From an uncultured Trichormus sp. (GTDB lineage Bacteria; Cyanobacteriota; Cyanobacteriia; Cyanobacteriales; Nostocaceae), in the NCBI GenBank assembly GCA_936914905.1, contig CAKZGI010000355.1:1-35958 (forward strand): a stretch of 35,958 bases of DNA, written 5' to 3'. Both the position numbers and the translations under genes were made by a program. Shown piece by piece: positions 8,071-16,038 of this stretch. How positions within the stretch are numbered: position 1 is the first letter of the stretch; each line of letters begins with the position of its first letter. The notes below the pieces were generated by a model. It searched no databases and was not told the DNA's origin. It saw only the letters and a program-made list of their open reading frames with translations.

Positions 8071-8184
8071 GATTGTTCACCTTAGTTAAATTGGCTTTTA
8101 AATTGGGAAAGCCCCACAGATGGCGTGATTTCTTTGTTACAAATAAAAGAAACAAAATCTTGAGGTTCATGAGTCTTCTACTTA

Positions 8185-8484
8185 CTAAACCATTGTTGAT
8201 GAAAATGGTTGACTGGGTGCAAAATTATTTACACCACCCATAGGGGAAACTCCCAGAGCATCAGATGACAAAATTGTTTGTGCGCCACTATTGACATCAG
8301 CTAGTTGGGTATTAATCTGAGAAACATTCCCTAATATACCAGTCTTATTAGTTGAATTTGTATTTCCAGTTCTTTGAGCAAAATTGTTGTTATTAATCTG
8401 AGGTTCAGCACCACCAGACATTAATTCTTGTTGCCCTTCAGATAAATCAATAAATAAGTTTAGTATGATAATTTGACATGACAT
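8185..8484 (-). CDS. Double-glycine-leader peptide, Asn-rich
   Basis: 99 residues from the ATG at 8484. The leader MSCQIIILNLFIDLSEGQQE continues LMSGG. The predicted mature part (about 74 residues, AEPQINNNNFAQRTGNTNST and on) is rich in Asn, Thr, Ser and Gly, with ILGNVSQINTQLADVNSGAQ aligning with the NSIGTTSAVNTAAQDL segment of its paralogues. The leader is more hydrophobic at the start (IIILNLFI) than its neighbours, which could give it an amphipathic helix. It lies 42 bp downstream of the next cargo gene on the same strand, close enough for co-transcription. Asn/Gly-rich composition is compatible with amyloid-type assembly, as known for secreted GG-motif proteins in Synechococcus biofilms, but this is only a resemblance. 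Confidence 0.78.
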   Translation of the reverse strand: MSCQIIILNLFIDLSEGQQELMSGGAEPQINNNNFAQRTGNTNSTNKTGILGNVSQINTQLADVNSGAQTILSSDALGVSPMGGVNNFAPSQPFSSTMV

Positions 8485-8526
8485 GATTGTTTGCCTACCA
8501 TAGTTTTTTAGTTTGGCCGAATTTAT

Positions 8527-8898
8527 TCATCTGCCAAAACCGCTAAAACTTGGTGCAAAGTCACCTAAACCTAATAAGCGACCTAAACCACCTAACCGTT
8601 TTGTAAATTCTGCGGGTAAGCCAGTGAGAACTGGTGCAGAACCCAAAGCCGGAAAGTTAGGTATAGATGGCGCACCCAATCCCAATAAATCTTGTGCAGC
8701 GGTATTGACTTGTGAACTTTGACCTGATGAATTTGCGAAACTACCGTTTAGTCCAGAAAATACAGACCCTCGTAAAACAACCAGTCTGTTAGCAAAATTA
8801 CTGCTAGATAACTCAAAGTCTGTACCGCCAGTTAGAATCTCCTGTTGCTGTTCAGATAAATCTGCCAACAAATCGGATATAACAATATGAAGTGACAT
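8527..8898 (-). CDS. Double-glycine-leader peptide with LGLGAP motif
   Basis: 123 residues from the ATG at 8898 (MSLHIVISDLLADLSEQQQE, continuing ILTGG). After GG the core starts TDFELSSSNFANRLVVLRGS, shares VNTAAQDLLGLGAP with the copies at 9468 and 10172, and ends in a Gly/Leu/Phe tail (RLGGLGRLLGLGDFAPSFSG). The initiation box has drifted: AAGTTGCGCTAAAAATC replaces AAGTGAGGCTAAAAATT, so the GAGG core is gone and translation may be weaker. A longer reading adding ten residues upstream exists but removes the leader-like start. The tail is moderately basic (Lys/Arg), unlike the other members. Likely exported by the C39 system; function unknown. Confidence 0.8.
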   Translation of the reverse strand: MSLHIVISDLLADLSEQQQEILTGGTDFELSSSNFANRLVVLRGSVFSGLNGSFANSSGQSSQVNTAAQDLLGLGAPSIPNFPALGSAPVLTGLPAEFTKRLGGLGRLLGLGDFAPSFSGFGR

Positions 8899-9387
8899 GA
8901 TTTTTAGCGCAACTTGCGTAATATTCAAATACAGGATTCCAGAAGCTGAATCATGGATTTAATTTTCTCTCTGACAAAAGTCAGACAATTCAGAATTTGC
9001 AGTTAAGAAAATAATAGAAAAGCCTCTAGAATCGATACTTGCTACTTCCCAAGAGACAGAAACTTATACGAATTGGGAAAATGATTGCTACAGATGAATT
9101 GCTGAAAAAATTATTAAGTTAAGTTTTCATAATCCCAAATTCAAAGTGGAATTTGGAATTAGATACCTGAAACGGTCTAGTCTAATTTCCAAAATACAGT
9201 TTCTTGGTAAGACAAGGGAATGCAGCAAAGTTCGGTAATTGCCTACGGTAAATATACCAATAAGTCTTCTATTAAAGCATCATGTAAAAATAAGTTGTAC
9301 AATTTTTATCGAAAATCGAAAATGGATTGTTAATCCAACTTCCATATAAAAACTGTTCAGGTTATTGTTACACAAATCCTAAGACTT
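8899..9387. other. Intergenic region, no gene
   Basis: AT-rich spacer between cargo genes, containing an inverted repeat near 9132-9160 (TCCCAAATTCAAAGTGGAAT with TTTGGAATT). I found no leader-like reading frame and no other recognisable element. Confidence 0.4.
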
Positions 9388-9467
9388 CTACAAAAGTGTT
9401 CCGGGCGCTCCTAAACCTAAGCCTCCTAGAGGACTGGTAAGGACAGGATTGATGAAAGCATCGGCTC

Positions 9468-9776
9468 CTATCCTAGTGCTGGATTTCCTGCTGCTAGACC
9501 ATTGAGAATTGGCGCTGCACCCAACGCACCAACAGTCGGGACTGCCGGCGCACCCAATCCCAACAAGTCTTGGGCTGCGGTGTTGACAGCGGAAGTTGTA
9601 CCAATAGAGTTACCAGTACTACCAGCAGGGCCGGAAGCTGTGGTACCTTGCAGGTTTGCTAATCTGTTGGCATAGTTACTACCAGCTAGTTCAAAGTCAG
9701 CCCCACCAGTTAAAAACTCTTGTTGGTGATCAGATAAAGCAACAAACAAGTCGGACGGATTTATTTGATATGACAT
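9468..9776 (-). CDS. Double-glycine-leader peptide, frameshifted copy
   Basis: 102 residues from the ATG at 9776 (MSYQINPSDLFVALSDHQQE, continuing FLTGG), with the full box GTAAGTGAGGC 8 nt upstream. The core starts ADFELAGSNYANRLANLQGT and includes VNTAAQDLLGLGAPAVPTVG. A 234-bp block (9504-9737) is identical to 10289-10522 in the next gene. This copy stops early at ...LAAGNPALG. After the stop, another frame continues GADAFINPVLTSPLGGLGLG and ends with a TAG at 9388-9390, a Gly/Leu tail like that of the intact paralogues. So a small insertion or deletion near 9470 probably truncated the peptide by about 25 residues. Leader and most of the core survive, so a shorter product could still be secreted. 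Confidence 0.75.
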   Translation of the reverse strand: MSYQINPSDLFVALSDHQQEFLTGGADFELAGSNYANRLANLQGTTASGPAGSTGNSIGTTSAVNTAAQDLLGLGAPAVPTVGALGAAPILNGLAAGNPALG

Positions 9777-10171
9777 AATTTTTAGCCTCACTTACGTACA
9801 TAATCAAACAAAGGATTCAAGAGAATTACTTATCGATCCAGTGTTATTTTGGGCAACAAGAAAGCCTATCAGTATCTGTCATGGAATGTCTAGTTGCTAA
9901 CTCCCAACAATAGGAAACCCAGAACGCTCAGTTTGCTCAGTACCAGCAGCACCGCAGAGATCGAGATGCAGCTTGATGTAACTGAACTATAATCATCAGT
10001 TAGTTATGGGAAATAACAGTTGCCGTTGGGGTAGGGGTATCAAGAAAAAGCTGGGTATTTGGTTCTTTGATCACCCCGATACACCATTCCCAAGTCTAGA
10101 TAGGCGAAGTGATGAGGTATGAAAATTAATTTTCTAGCCACCATTGGGAATGGTGACAAGGTTTAACTGAT
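9777..10171. other. Spacer between the two near-identical cargo genes
   Basis: No coding region seen. CACCATTCCCA near 10082 and TGGGAATGGTG at about 10144-10154 form an inverted repeat. The latter is also half of a local hairpin, CACCATTGGGAATGGTG, about 20 bp past the stop of the gene at 10172; it lacks a U-tract. Confidence 0.4.
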
Positions 10172-10561
10172 TTAGATAATGCCAGGTTCAAAGCCACCTA
10201 AACCACCCAAAGCAGGAGTGCCCAAGCCACCTAGTCCACCTAAACCTGCGGCTGGTGCAGCTGCTAATGGGGCTGCTGCTAGACCGTCGAGAATTGGCGC
10301 TGCACCCAACGCACCAACAGTCGGGACTGCCGGCGCACCCAATCCCAACAAGTCTTGGGCTGCGGTGTTGACAGCGGAAGTTGTACCAATAGAGTTACCA
10401 GTACTACCAGCAGGGCCGGAAGCTGTGGTACCTTGCAGGTTTGCTAATCTGTTGGCATAGTTACTACCAGCTAGTTCAAAGTCAGCCCCACCAGTTAAAA
10501 ACTCTTGTTGGTGATCAGATAAGACAACAAACAAATCGGACGTATTTATTTGAGCTGACAT
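10172..10561 (-). CDS. Double-glycine-leader peptide, full-length LGLGAP type
   Basis: 129 residues from the ATG at 10561 (MSAQINTSDLFVVLSDHQQE, continuing FLTGG), with GTAAGTGAGGC 8 nt upstream. The predicted mature peptide is about 104 residues: ADFELAGSNYANRLANLQGT, a Ser/Gly/Thr linker, VNTAAQDLLGLGAPAVPTVG, and an Ala/Gly/Leu repeat tail (APLAAAPAAGLGGLGGLGTP) ending GGFEPGII. It is the first cargo gene of the cluster in transcription order and the intact reference for the frameshifted copy at 9468. The two share 234 identical bases, including the end of the leader and most of the core, while flanks and tails differ; this points to recent duplication or gene conversion. Likely substrate of the C39 transporter; function of the mature peptide unknown. 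Confidence 0.82.
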   Translation of the reverse strand: MSAQINTSDLFVVLSDHQQEFLTGGADFELAGSNYANRLANLQGTTASGPAGSTGNSIGTTSAVNTAAQDLLGLGAPAVPTVGALGAAPILDGLAAAPLAAAPAAGLGGLGGLGTPALGGLGGFEPGII

Positions 10562-10842
10562 AATTGTTGGCCTCACTTACGAAATTAGGTAAATCGCCAC
10601 CTAACAACCCAACTATAAGCATTCTTCCTCACCAATTCATAAATCTAGGGATAGAATTCAAATTTGGTAGTTCTACTTCTCAAAGTAGATATAAAATTTT
10701 TTAATTTTTACAGATATAATCATACCTTTAGAGAAGGTATATTAAATATTTTATGTTTTTGAATTAACTTGCCAAATCCATACAGATTCTTCAGTTTTTT
10801 GAGGGTATATTGCAAGCAATATATAATTTAGTATTTAGCTAT

Positions 10843-11550
10843 TCAATTAAGCACCAGTATCTGGACTAAGCTATAAGCTAAGGCCGCACTACCAATAGGA
10901 ACCGTTAAATTATCAATACCTAAAAATGAAAAGGCTTCTAATGTAGTCGCTACTATGGCTACAACTATTGATATTACCCATGTTTGCCAGATGTTTCCTT
11001 GTGTTGCCAATAAAATAAACATATTAATTAGGAAACTAAGAAATGTCATTGTCAAAGAACCTTCCCAGCTTTTGTTTGAGCCGAAAAGTTTATATTGATG
11101 TTTACCAAAACGTTGACCAATTAAAGCCGCTAGTCCATCTCCCCAAGCCATGGTTAAAATTCCTATAGCAGCATATTCTGGTTGTTGTAAATACCAAAAT
11201 CGAGCTACTAAAATACCAATACTGAGAGCGTAAAAAAATGTTCCTAAACTTTGGCGGCCAACGCTGTTAATTCCTGACAAAATTGGGAAGATGTAGGACA
11301 ATAGTGTGATGATAATGGCGAGAATCGAGGCTGTAATACCCACAATGGCTGGAATGTTTAACCACCAAGCGATCAAAATTACGTTTCCAGTGCCAATATG
11401 CACGATTTTGCGGATGATTTCTGGTTCACTGTTGGTAAAACGACTGACTCCCCAAGCGATAAGGATTATCAATACAACCCAAGCAGCAGCCAGGGTAATT
11501 TGCAGCCACAATAGAGAAATGGATTCCAAACCAGGAAATAATGTAATCAA
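10843..11550 (-). CDS. Phytol/polyprenol kinase-like membrane protein
   Basis: 235 residues, almost entirely membrane helices (about seven). It belongs to the CTP-dependent dolichol/phytol kinase and phosphatidate cytidylyltransferase-like group, recognisable by IIRKIVHIGTGN near residue 45, TMAWGDGLAALIGQRFGK at about 132-149 and LFGSNKSWEGSLTM at about 154-167. In cyanobacteria such proteins (VTE5/VTE6 type) phosphorylate phytol or phytyl phosphate salvaged from chlorophyll, feeding tocopherol and phylloquinone synthesis; which step this one performs cannot be told. The only in-frame start is a TTG at 11550, since a stop lies about ten codons upstream and no ATG or GTG is nearby; a start-codon change is possible. 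It diverges from yidD across 46 bp, so both promoters must overlap. Confidence 0.82.
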   Translation of the reverse strand: MITLFPGLESISLLWLQITLAAAWVVLIILIAWGVSRFTNSEPEIIRKIVHIGTGNVILIAWWLNIPAIVGITASILAIIITLLSYIFPILSGINSVGRQSLGTFFYALSIGILVARFWYLQQPEYAAIGILTMAWGDGLAALIGQRFGKHQYKLFGSNKSWEGSLTMTFLSFLINMFILLATQGNIWQTWVISIVVAIVATTLEAFSFLGIDNLTVPIGSAALAYSLVQILVLN

Positions 11551-11596
11551 CAGAGAAAATTCTTGACTTCTATCACTACTTTATTAGATTTGGGCT

Positions 11597-11842
11597 ATGA
11601 AAATATTATTGATTTGGATTATTAAAGGCTATCGGTTATTCGTCTCTCCTCTTTTTCCTCCTACTTGTCGCTTTCAACCAAATTGTTCGATGTATGCTAT
11701 CCAAGCGATCGAACGTTTTGGGGTACTGCGTGGTGGTTGGATGGCAACTTTGCGGATTTTACGCTGTCATCCTTTCCATCCTGGTGGTTATGATCCTGTA
11801 CCAGAACTAGGGGAGAAATCCTGTTGTGACCATCATGATTGA
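11597..11842 (+). CDS. yidD: Membrane protein insertion efficiency factor YidD
   Basis: 81 residues. The small YidD family is clear from [39 protein letters not shown] and the Cys/His/Pro-rich end [17 protein letters not shown]. The family is linked to YidC/Oxa1 insertion of inner-membrane proteins and has an amphipathic N-terminus and conserved Cys residues. The length is normal. The last seven residues (KSCCDHHD) add an unusual Cys/His cluster. In many bacteria yidD sits between rnpA and yidC; here it stands alone next to a divergent membrane kinase gene, so no operon context helps. Confidence 0.93.
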   Translation: MKILLIWIIKGYRLFVSPLFPPTCRFQPNCSMYAIQAIERFGVLRGGWMATLRILRCHPFHPGGYDPVPELGEKSCCDHHD

Positions 11843-12151
11843 CCAAAACTAGGGTGCAGGTGAAGAAAAACAGTTTCTTTCATTCGTAGCGGGTAGTTTA
11901 CCATTTGTGAGGCGCTCCTAATTAGCAACTTATGTTAATCCCACATTTCGCACTTAAATAAGTAGCATAAATAAACTACATTTACAGGCAATTCAGAACT
12001 ATAGTTTTTAAAAATCCAGTAGCCATGAAAATATAAATTATGCACCTCAAAGTTCCAGCTTTCTTATTGTGTAAAAAAAGCTAGTTAGACAACAATGTTT
12101 AATTTGAATTTTTCAATCACTTATGAAAATACAAGACTATGCAATAGTGAA

Positions 12152-13806
12152 TTAGAGATTTGAAAAGTAGGAAAATAAATAATACTTTTGACAAGTTGTA
12201 GGTAGGAATTGGAAAATTCGACAACGTTCCTCTGTCAAGTTCAGAATCCTATGAACTCCTTGTGTATTCAGAAAATGAATCCCTTGAAAACATACGCCAG
12301 TTGCTTCCAGTCGGGGAACCCAACGCAGTAGCTCTGAAATATCCAAGGTAAAGTAGGGGATTCTGTAGGTTTATTCAGTTGATTTTCAACTGTAGCTTTT
12401 TGCGTCTTTAATGAGATTCTTAGTTGTCTTTGTCCCAGATTATAAACCAAGAGACACAATGCCATTAACATCATCATTTTCTCTACTCTTTCTGGATTTT
12501 TTACAAAAAGACTATCGGCTAAAAATAACGGGTCTTTGATAAATCTAAATCCTATTTCTGTTGATTGCTGTCCTTTATATATTCTCAATATTTCTATGGT
12601 TTCTAATTAGGTTGTCTCTAAAATATTCGTTGCTAAAATAAATCGACAACAAGAGTTATGATATTCGGTGATTAACTCCTGATTTTCTATTAGTTTATCA
12701 AGTAAGAGGTAAACTACTGTTTGTCCTTTATTTAACCTCTCGGTAATTTCTAAGTCCGATATTTTATGATATTTTAATTTTGCTGCCAGTTCTTTAATTT
12801 TTAATTCCGCTAACGATCTCTGTTCAAATTCTTCTTTGACTAATCTACCTACTTGTCTACTGATTTTTAGAAACTCCTCTTGAATGCTTTGCATTAATTT
12901 CTTTAAGTCTGCTTTTTTCTCTCTGCACTTTCTACTAATAGCCATCTTTGCCCTATTCCCCCATAAGATACTTTTTCTTCTTGACAGCTATATCCTTTGA
13001 TTTCACTTGGTTTTAGTTCTGTACTGGTAAATGCTTTGACCAAGTTCTTGGCTTTTTTAATGGATAAAGGTACTCGACTTATCCATTTCATGTTCGACAT
13101 TAATTTTAAATTACTTTCGCTATATAATGCACTATCAGCCACCATTATACTTTCAAAATCTATTTGTTTGTCATACTCCACCAAGATTTGAGAAAATACT
13201 GCTTTATCTGATTCATTTCCTGATGCTCCTCTAAAAAAAAAATAAGGGTATATCTCTGTCACTACTTACCAGTAAGTATAGCATACATTGTTTTAAGTCT
13301 GGACGATGGTCACAAGAATATCCTTCTGTGATATTAATAGGATTTTCTTGGTTTATTCCTAATTCTTGTCCTAAATTATTTAGACAATTATTATACTCTC
13401 CATCCAAATGCAATGAGCTTGAACCTAAATGGGAATATTTGGTTGCTACTCCATATTTTTTTACTACTTATAAGGCAATTATTAGGAATAATCTAGTTAA
13501 TCCATATTTGTATAGCCTATCCATTACTCTGCCTATTTTATCATTATTTAAATCTTCGGGTTCAATTCCCGCTCCTAATAAATGTCCTATAGCTTTTTCC
13601 TCAGAAAGTTGAGGAAATAAATATAATGGTCTCCATACAAAACCTAGTCCATTCAGAATGATTGCTTTGACTATTTCTCCTGTATTCACTTTCTCTCTAC
13701 TATCTATTAAGAATATCTCATTGATTTTTTCTACAATTCCTATCTCATCTATTATTCCCAAGTGTTCCAAGTTCTTACTCTCAAACTCTTCTTTTTGGTA
13801 ATTCAT
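12152..13806 (-). pseudogene. IS1634-family transposase, multiply broken
   Basis: Fragments in several frames together rebuild a transposase of roughly 550 residues. The N-terminal part from 13806 (MNYQKEEFESKNLEHLGIID and on) has the DUF4277-type start of this family. Middle pieces follow (YCERGEG-unrelated text absent; instead DSALYSESNLKLMSNMKWIS, with DADxAlYS-like DDE region, and IPLSIKKAK-like VPLSIKKAKNLVKAF). The C-terminal pieces include EIGFRFIKDPLFLADSLFVK and HRILNLTEERCRIFQFLPTT. At least four frame changes or stops occur. One of them is a 41-bp insertion at 12293-12333: removing it restores WIFQCFQG, the expected family sequence. No functional protein can be made. Confidence 0.88.
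12293..12333. repeat. 41-bp small dispersed repeat inside the transposase
   Basis: Deleting these 41 bp rejoins the transposase frame exactly at WIFQ|CFQG, which defines the insert to within a base or two. A related sequence occurs at about 31895-31938 (both share AGC.ACTGCG, then GTT.CC and AAGCAA.TGGCGT when read on the same strand). Such short mobile repeats are known from Nostoc genomes as small dispersed repeats. Confidence 0.75.
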
Positions 13807-14181
13807 ATTTTTGGGTATTTTTATTTAATTCAGGCTCATTTACATTCATTTTCTCATCTTTTATTCTCAATTTATTGTCAATACTTAGCAGTTCCAAGTT
13901 GTTGGCAATTTCTATTGTATTGTCTATTTTTTTTACTATTTTAAGTATGTGTTTACCACGTAGCTTTTCGTAATTTTTCTACATTTGTAGATGTAATACA
14001 AAATGAAGTGCAGAATGTGGGTTAATAGGCAGTTGTGTAAGTTCTATTCTTTTAACTTGTTCCCAACTCTTATAAAAGTTACTGTTATGTGCCTTTTGTA
14101 AATCTTAACCACAATACAATGCAAGTATTTTAGATGAATCTGGTATAAACTAATTTATACTACCTAAATCTTTTCTGAAAA

Positions 14182-14712
14182 ATGCAACCTATTCAAAGCA
14201 GATGGATTGGGTTTTCATCTAGGTTAATGGTTTTAACAGTGCCATCGGTAACAAAGGCTAATGATCCGGGTCTTTGTTTTATGACGACATCATCAGGTAA
14301 AACTATCAGTTTGGGGGAAATGTGCAAGGTTATACAAACCACGGATACTGTTTTTCGCATCCCTATTAAGCGTCGTCAGGCAAAGACTGCGATTATAGAT
14401 GTTAAGTTTAATGGTGGTCAAGTTTTTGAGATGGTTTTTGATACTGGTGCAAATGGTATCTTGATTACTCAAGAAATGGCGAAAAAGTCGAATATCAAGC
14501 CTGCGGGAAAAAGTCGATTTACTATTGCTGATGGTAGTGTAGTAGAATTCCAAACTACAACAATTCTTTCTGTCTCTGTTGGGATTGTTGTTGTCAACAA
14601 TGCCCAAATTTCTATTGCGCCTAAAGCTGAGATTGGTTTACTTGGTCATGGTTTTTTTGACAATTATGATGTAAAAATTCTGCAAAAACAGATTGAATTT
14701 CATAAGTGTTAA
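14182..14712 (+). CDS. Retropepsin-like aspartic protease (clan AA)
   Basis: 176 residues. The single catalytic motif VFDTGANGILIT places the aspartate at residue 87. Downstream are FTIADGSVVEF (flap-like region) and the glycine-rich IGLLGHGFFDNYDVKI near the C-terminus, the pattern of the bacterial single-domain retropepsin group that works as a dimer. The N-terminus carries a weak hydrophobic stretch (WIGFSSRLMVLTVPSVTKA) that could be a signal peptide cleaved before NDPG, followed by LCFMTTSSGKTISLGEMC, a segment with two Cys found in cyanobacterial homologues. A periplasmic location is likely. The substrate is unknown. The gene begins 156 bp after the insertion sequence, which may have separated it from its original promoter. 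Confidence 0.78.
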   Translation: MQPIQSRWIGFSSRLMVLTVPSVTKANDPGLCFMTTSSGKTISLGEMCKVIQTTDTVFRIPIKRRQAKTAIIDVKFNGGQVFEMVFDTGANGILITQEMAKKSNIKPAGKSRFTIADGSVVEFQTTTILSVSVGIVVVNNAQISIAPKAEIGLLGHGFFDNYDVKILQKQIEFHKC

Positions 14713-14923
14713 AACAGAGTTAAAATTGTCAGGATTGAGTCACAATAAGTAGGAAGGCACAAAAAAACCGTAGACGCACAGCGACTTCTCTAAGAGTAGT
14801 ATGTAACGAAAAGTAAAATTGACCAAAACCTATTGCCTATTGCCTTTTGCCTTGTCATAACGACAATTGTTAACACCCACCTACTTATATGATTCAGAAT
14901 AAATCAGTCTTCTATGTGCAGAA

Positions 14924-15106
14924 TAGACCTCTTGCAAAATTGTTTCTGTGGTATGATAGAGAGTTTTAGATTTTATGTATCTTTTTTTATGTATCTTTGG
15001 TGTTCTTTGCGCTCGCCAATTCAAACATAACCATGTAACTCTAACTTTTGGCTAAAACAAAGACAACGCGCAACTATAACATAAAATTAATTCTGCAAGA
15101 GGTCTA
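14924..15106. mobile_element. 183-bp MITE-like element with 18-bp inverted ends
   Basis: TAGACCTCTTGCAAAATT (14924-14941) and AATTCTGCAAGAGGTCTA (15089-15106) are inverted repeats with one mismatch. The terminal TA on both sides would fit a TA target duplication, as in IS630/Tc1-type elements. The inside has no coding capacity. The parent transposase is not in this window. Confidence 0.65.
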
Positions 15107-15142
15107 ATGGTCAATTTGTAGGAAGGGCAGAATTTTAGTTGT

Positions 15143-15210
15143 GTCATCCTCTAACAGGATTTTGGATTCACCCCACAGATAAATCCGAGGGCTTGGACTA
15201 TCAAGGAATT
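15143..15210. repeat. 68-bp dispersed repeat, copy A
   Basis: Starts GTCATCCTCTAACAGGATTT and ends GGCTTGGACTATCAAGGAAT plus one base. Copy B at 21787-21854 has the same length and clear similarity throughout; a partial copy lies at about 24078-24110. The central part, CCACAGATAAATCCGAGGG, is imperfectly palindromic, which could mark ends of an IS200/IS605-like or palindrome-associated element (inference). Confidence 0.6.
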
Positions 15211-15311
15211 ATTGGACGGATGTCTATTAATGTGTTAAATTATTAATTTAACGATTTTCTCAATTTTGATTTCTCAATTCTTACAAATCTAAAATCCGAA
15301 ATTTAAAATAA

Positions 15312-16007
15312 ATGCAACCTTATCACCAAATCTCGATTATTGAATGTGGTGAACTATTAGTGAAGATTCCTCTGGAGTTATTTGCTGTGGAATCTCCCCA
15401 TCCTTATGAAAAGTTGGGTGCTACTTATGGGGAATACTCACCTTATTATCTCCGTCAGAGTGTTGTTAAGAATTTGATTGAGGCGCAAAATTATTTACAG
15501 TTGCTGCATCCTGGTTGGTATATTCAAATTTTTGATGGTTATCGACCTGTAGCTGTGCAGCAGTTTATGGTGGATTACAGCTTTGGGGAAGCGTTGCGAG
15601 GGAGGGGACTGAGTGCAGAAGAGTTATCACCCCAGCAACGAGAAGAGGTTTGGCAACAGGTATATGAAATTTGGGCTGTACCAAGTTTGGATATGAATAC
15701 TCCTCCTCCCCATAGTACAGGTGCTGCAGTGGATATTACGCTGGTGGATGATGATGCGGAAGTTATAGATATGGGTTCTGCAATTGATGAGATGTCTGTG
15801 CGATCACACCCAGATTATTATGCTCAAAGTAACCCACACTATCATGCTCACCGTCAATTGTTACGAGATATCATGCTAAAAGCAGGATTTCAACGCAATC
15901 CTAGAGAGTGGTGGCATTTTTCTTTTGGTGATCAAATGTGGGGTTGGTTATATAATCAATCCAATCCTGATTATCCCGTCACTGCACGTTATGGGAGATT
16001 GATATGA
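15312..16007 (+). CDS. D-alanyl-D-alanine dipeptidase (VanX/DdpX-type, M15D)
   Basis: 231 residues. The zinc-site motifs of the family are complete: His134 and Asp141 in HSTGAAVDITL, His202 in REWWHFSFGD with Glu199 as the catalytic base, and the substrate-binding arginine in DGYRP (Arg78). The enzyme cleaves D-Ala-D-Ala. In cyanobacteria, which lack a vancomycin-resistance operon, it most likely recycles peptidoglycan dipeptide. No signal peptide is visible, so it should be cytoplasmic. It stands alone: repeats lie upstream and the convergent HAD gene ends 31 bp away. The start ATG at 15312 gives the normal family length; no strong ribosome binding site precedes it. Confidence 0.93.
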   Translation: MQPYHQISIIECGELLVKIPLELFAVESPHPYEKLGATYGEYSPYYLRQSVVKNLIEAQNYLQLLHPGWYIQIFDGYRPVAVQQFMVDYSFGEALRGRGLSAEELSPQQREEVWQQVYEIWAVPSLDMNTPPPHSTGAAVDITLVDDDAEVIDMGSAIDEMSVRSHPDYYAQSNPHYHAHRQLLRDIMLKAGFQRNPREWWHFSFGDQMWGWLYNQSNPDYPVTARYGRLI

Positions 16008-16038
16008 TTGAGTATGGGAGTACATTAGTAACTACGAA

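Larger units (their letters stand above)
11940..14021 (-). mobile_element. IS1634-type insertion sequence, complete ends, dead transposase
   Basis: The left end CCCACATTTCGCACTT (11940-11955) matches the complement of the right end AAGTGCAGAATGTGGG (14006-14021) at 14 of 16 positions. TTAAT directly flanks both ends (11935-11939 and 14022-14026), a 5-bp target duplication. The element is 2,082 bp, transposase on the minus strand. Intact ends and duplication show it moved here as a unit. Multiple stops and frameshifts in the transposase, plus a 41-bp repeat insert, show it is old and immobile on its own. Family assignment rests on the transposase remnants. Confidence 0.85.
14713..15311. other. 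Intergenic region built of repeats
   Basis: No gene seen. It contains a MITE-like element (14924-15106), one copy of a 68-bp dispersed repeat (15143-15210) and an AT-rich tract with TCTAAAATCCGAAATTTAAA just before the next gene. Confidence 0.6.

Noticed and set aside
8513-8722. Plus-strand Lys/Pro-rich frame
   Set aside because: Antisense of the cargo gene at 8527-8898, with no start signals.
10179-10460. Plus-strand Pro/Lys/Ala-rich frame
   Set aside because: Antisense to the full-length cargo gene at 10172-10561; it arises from the Gly/Leu/Ala codons of that gene.
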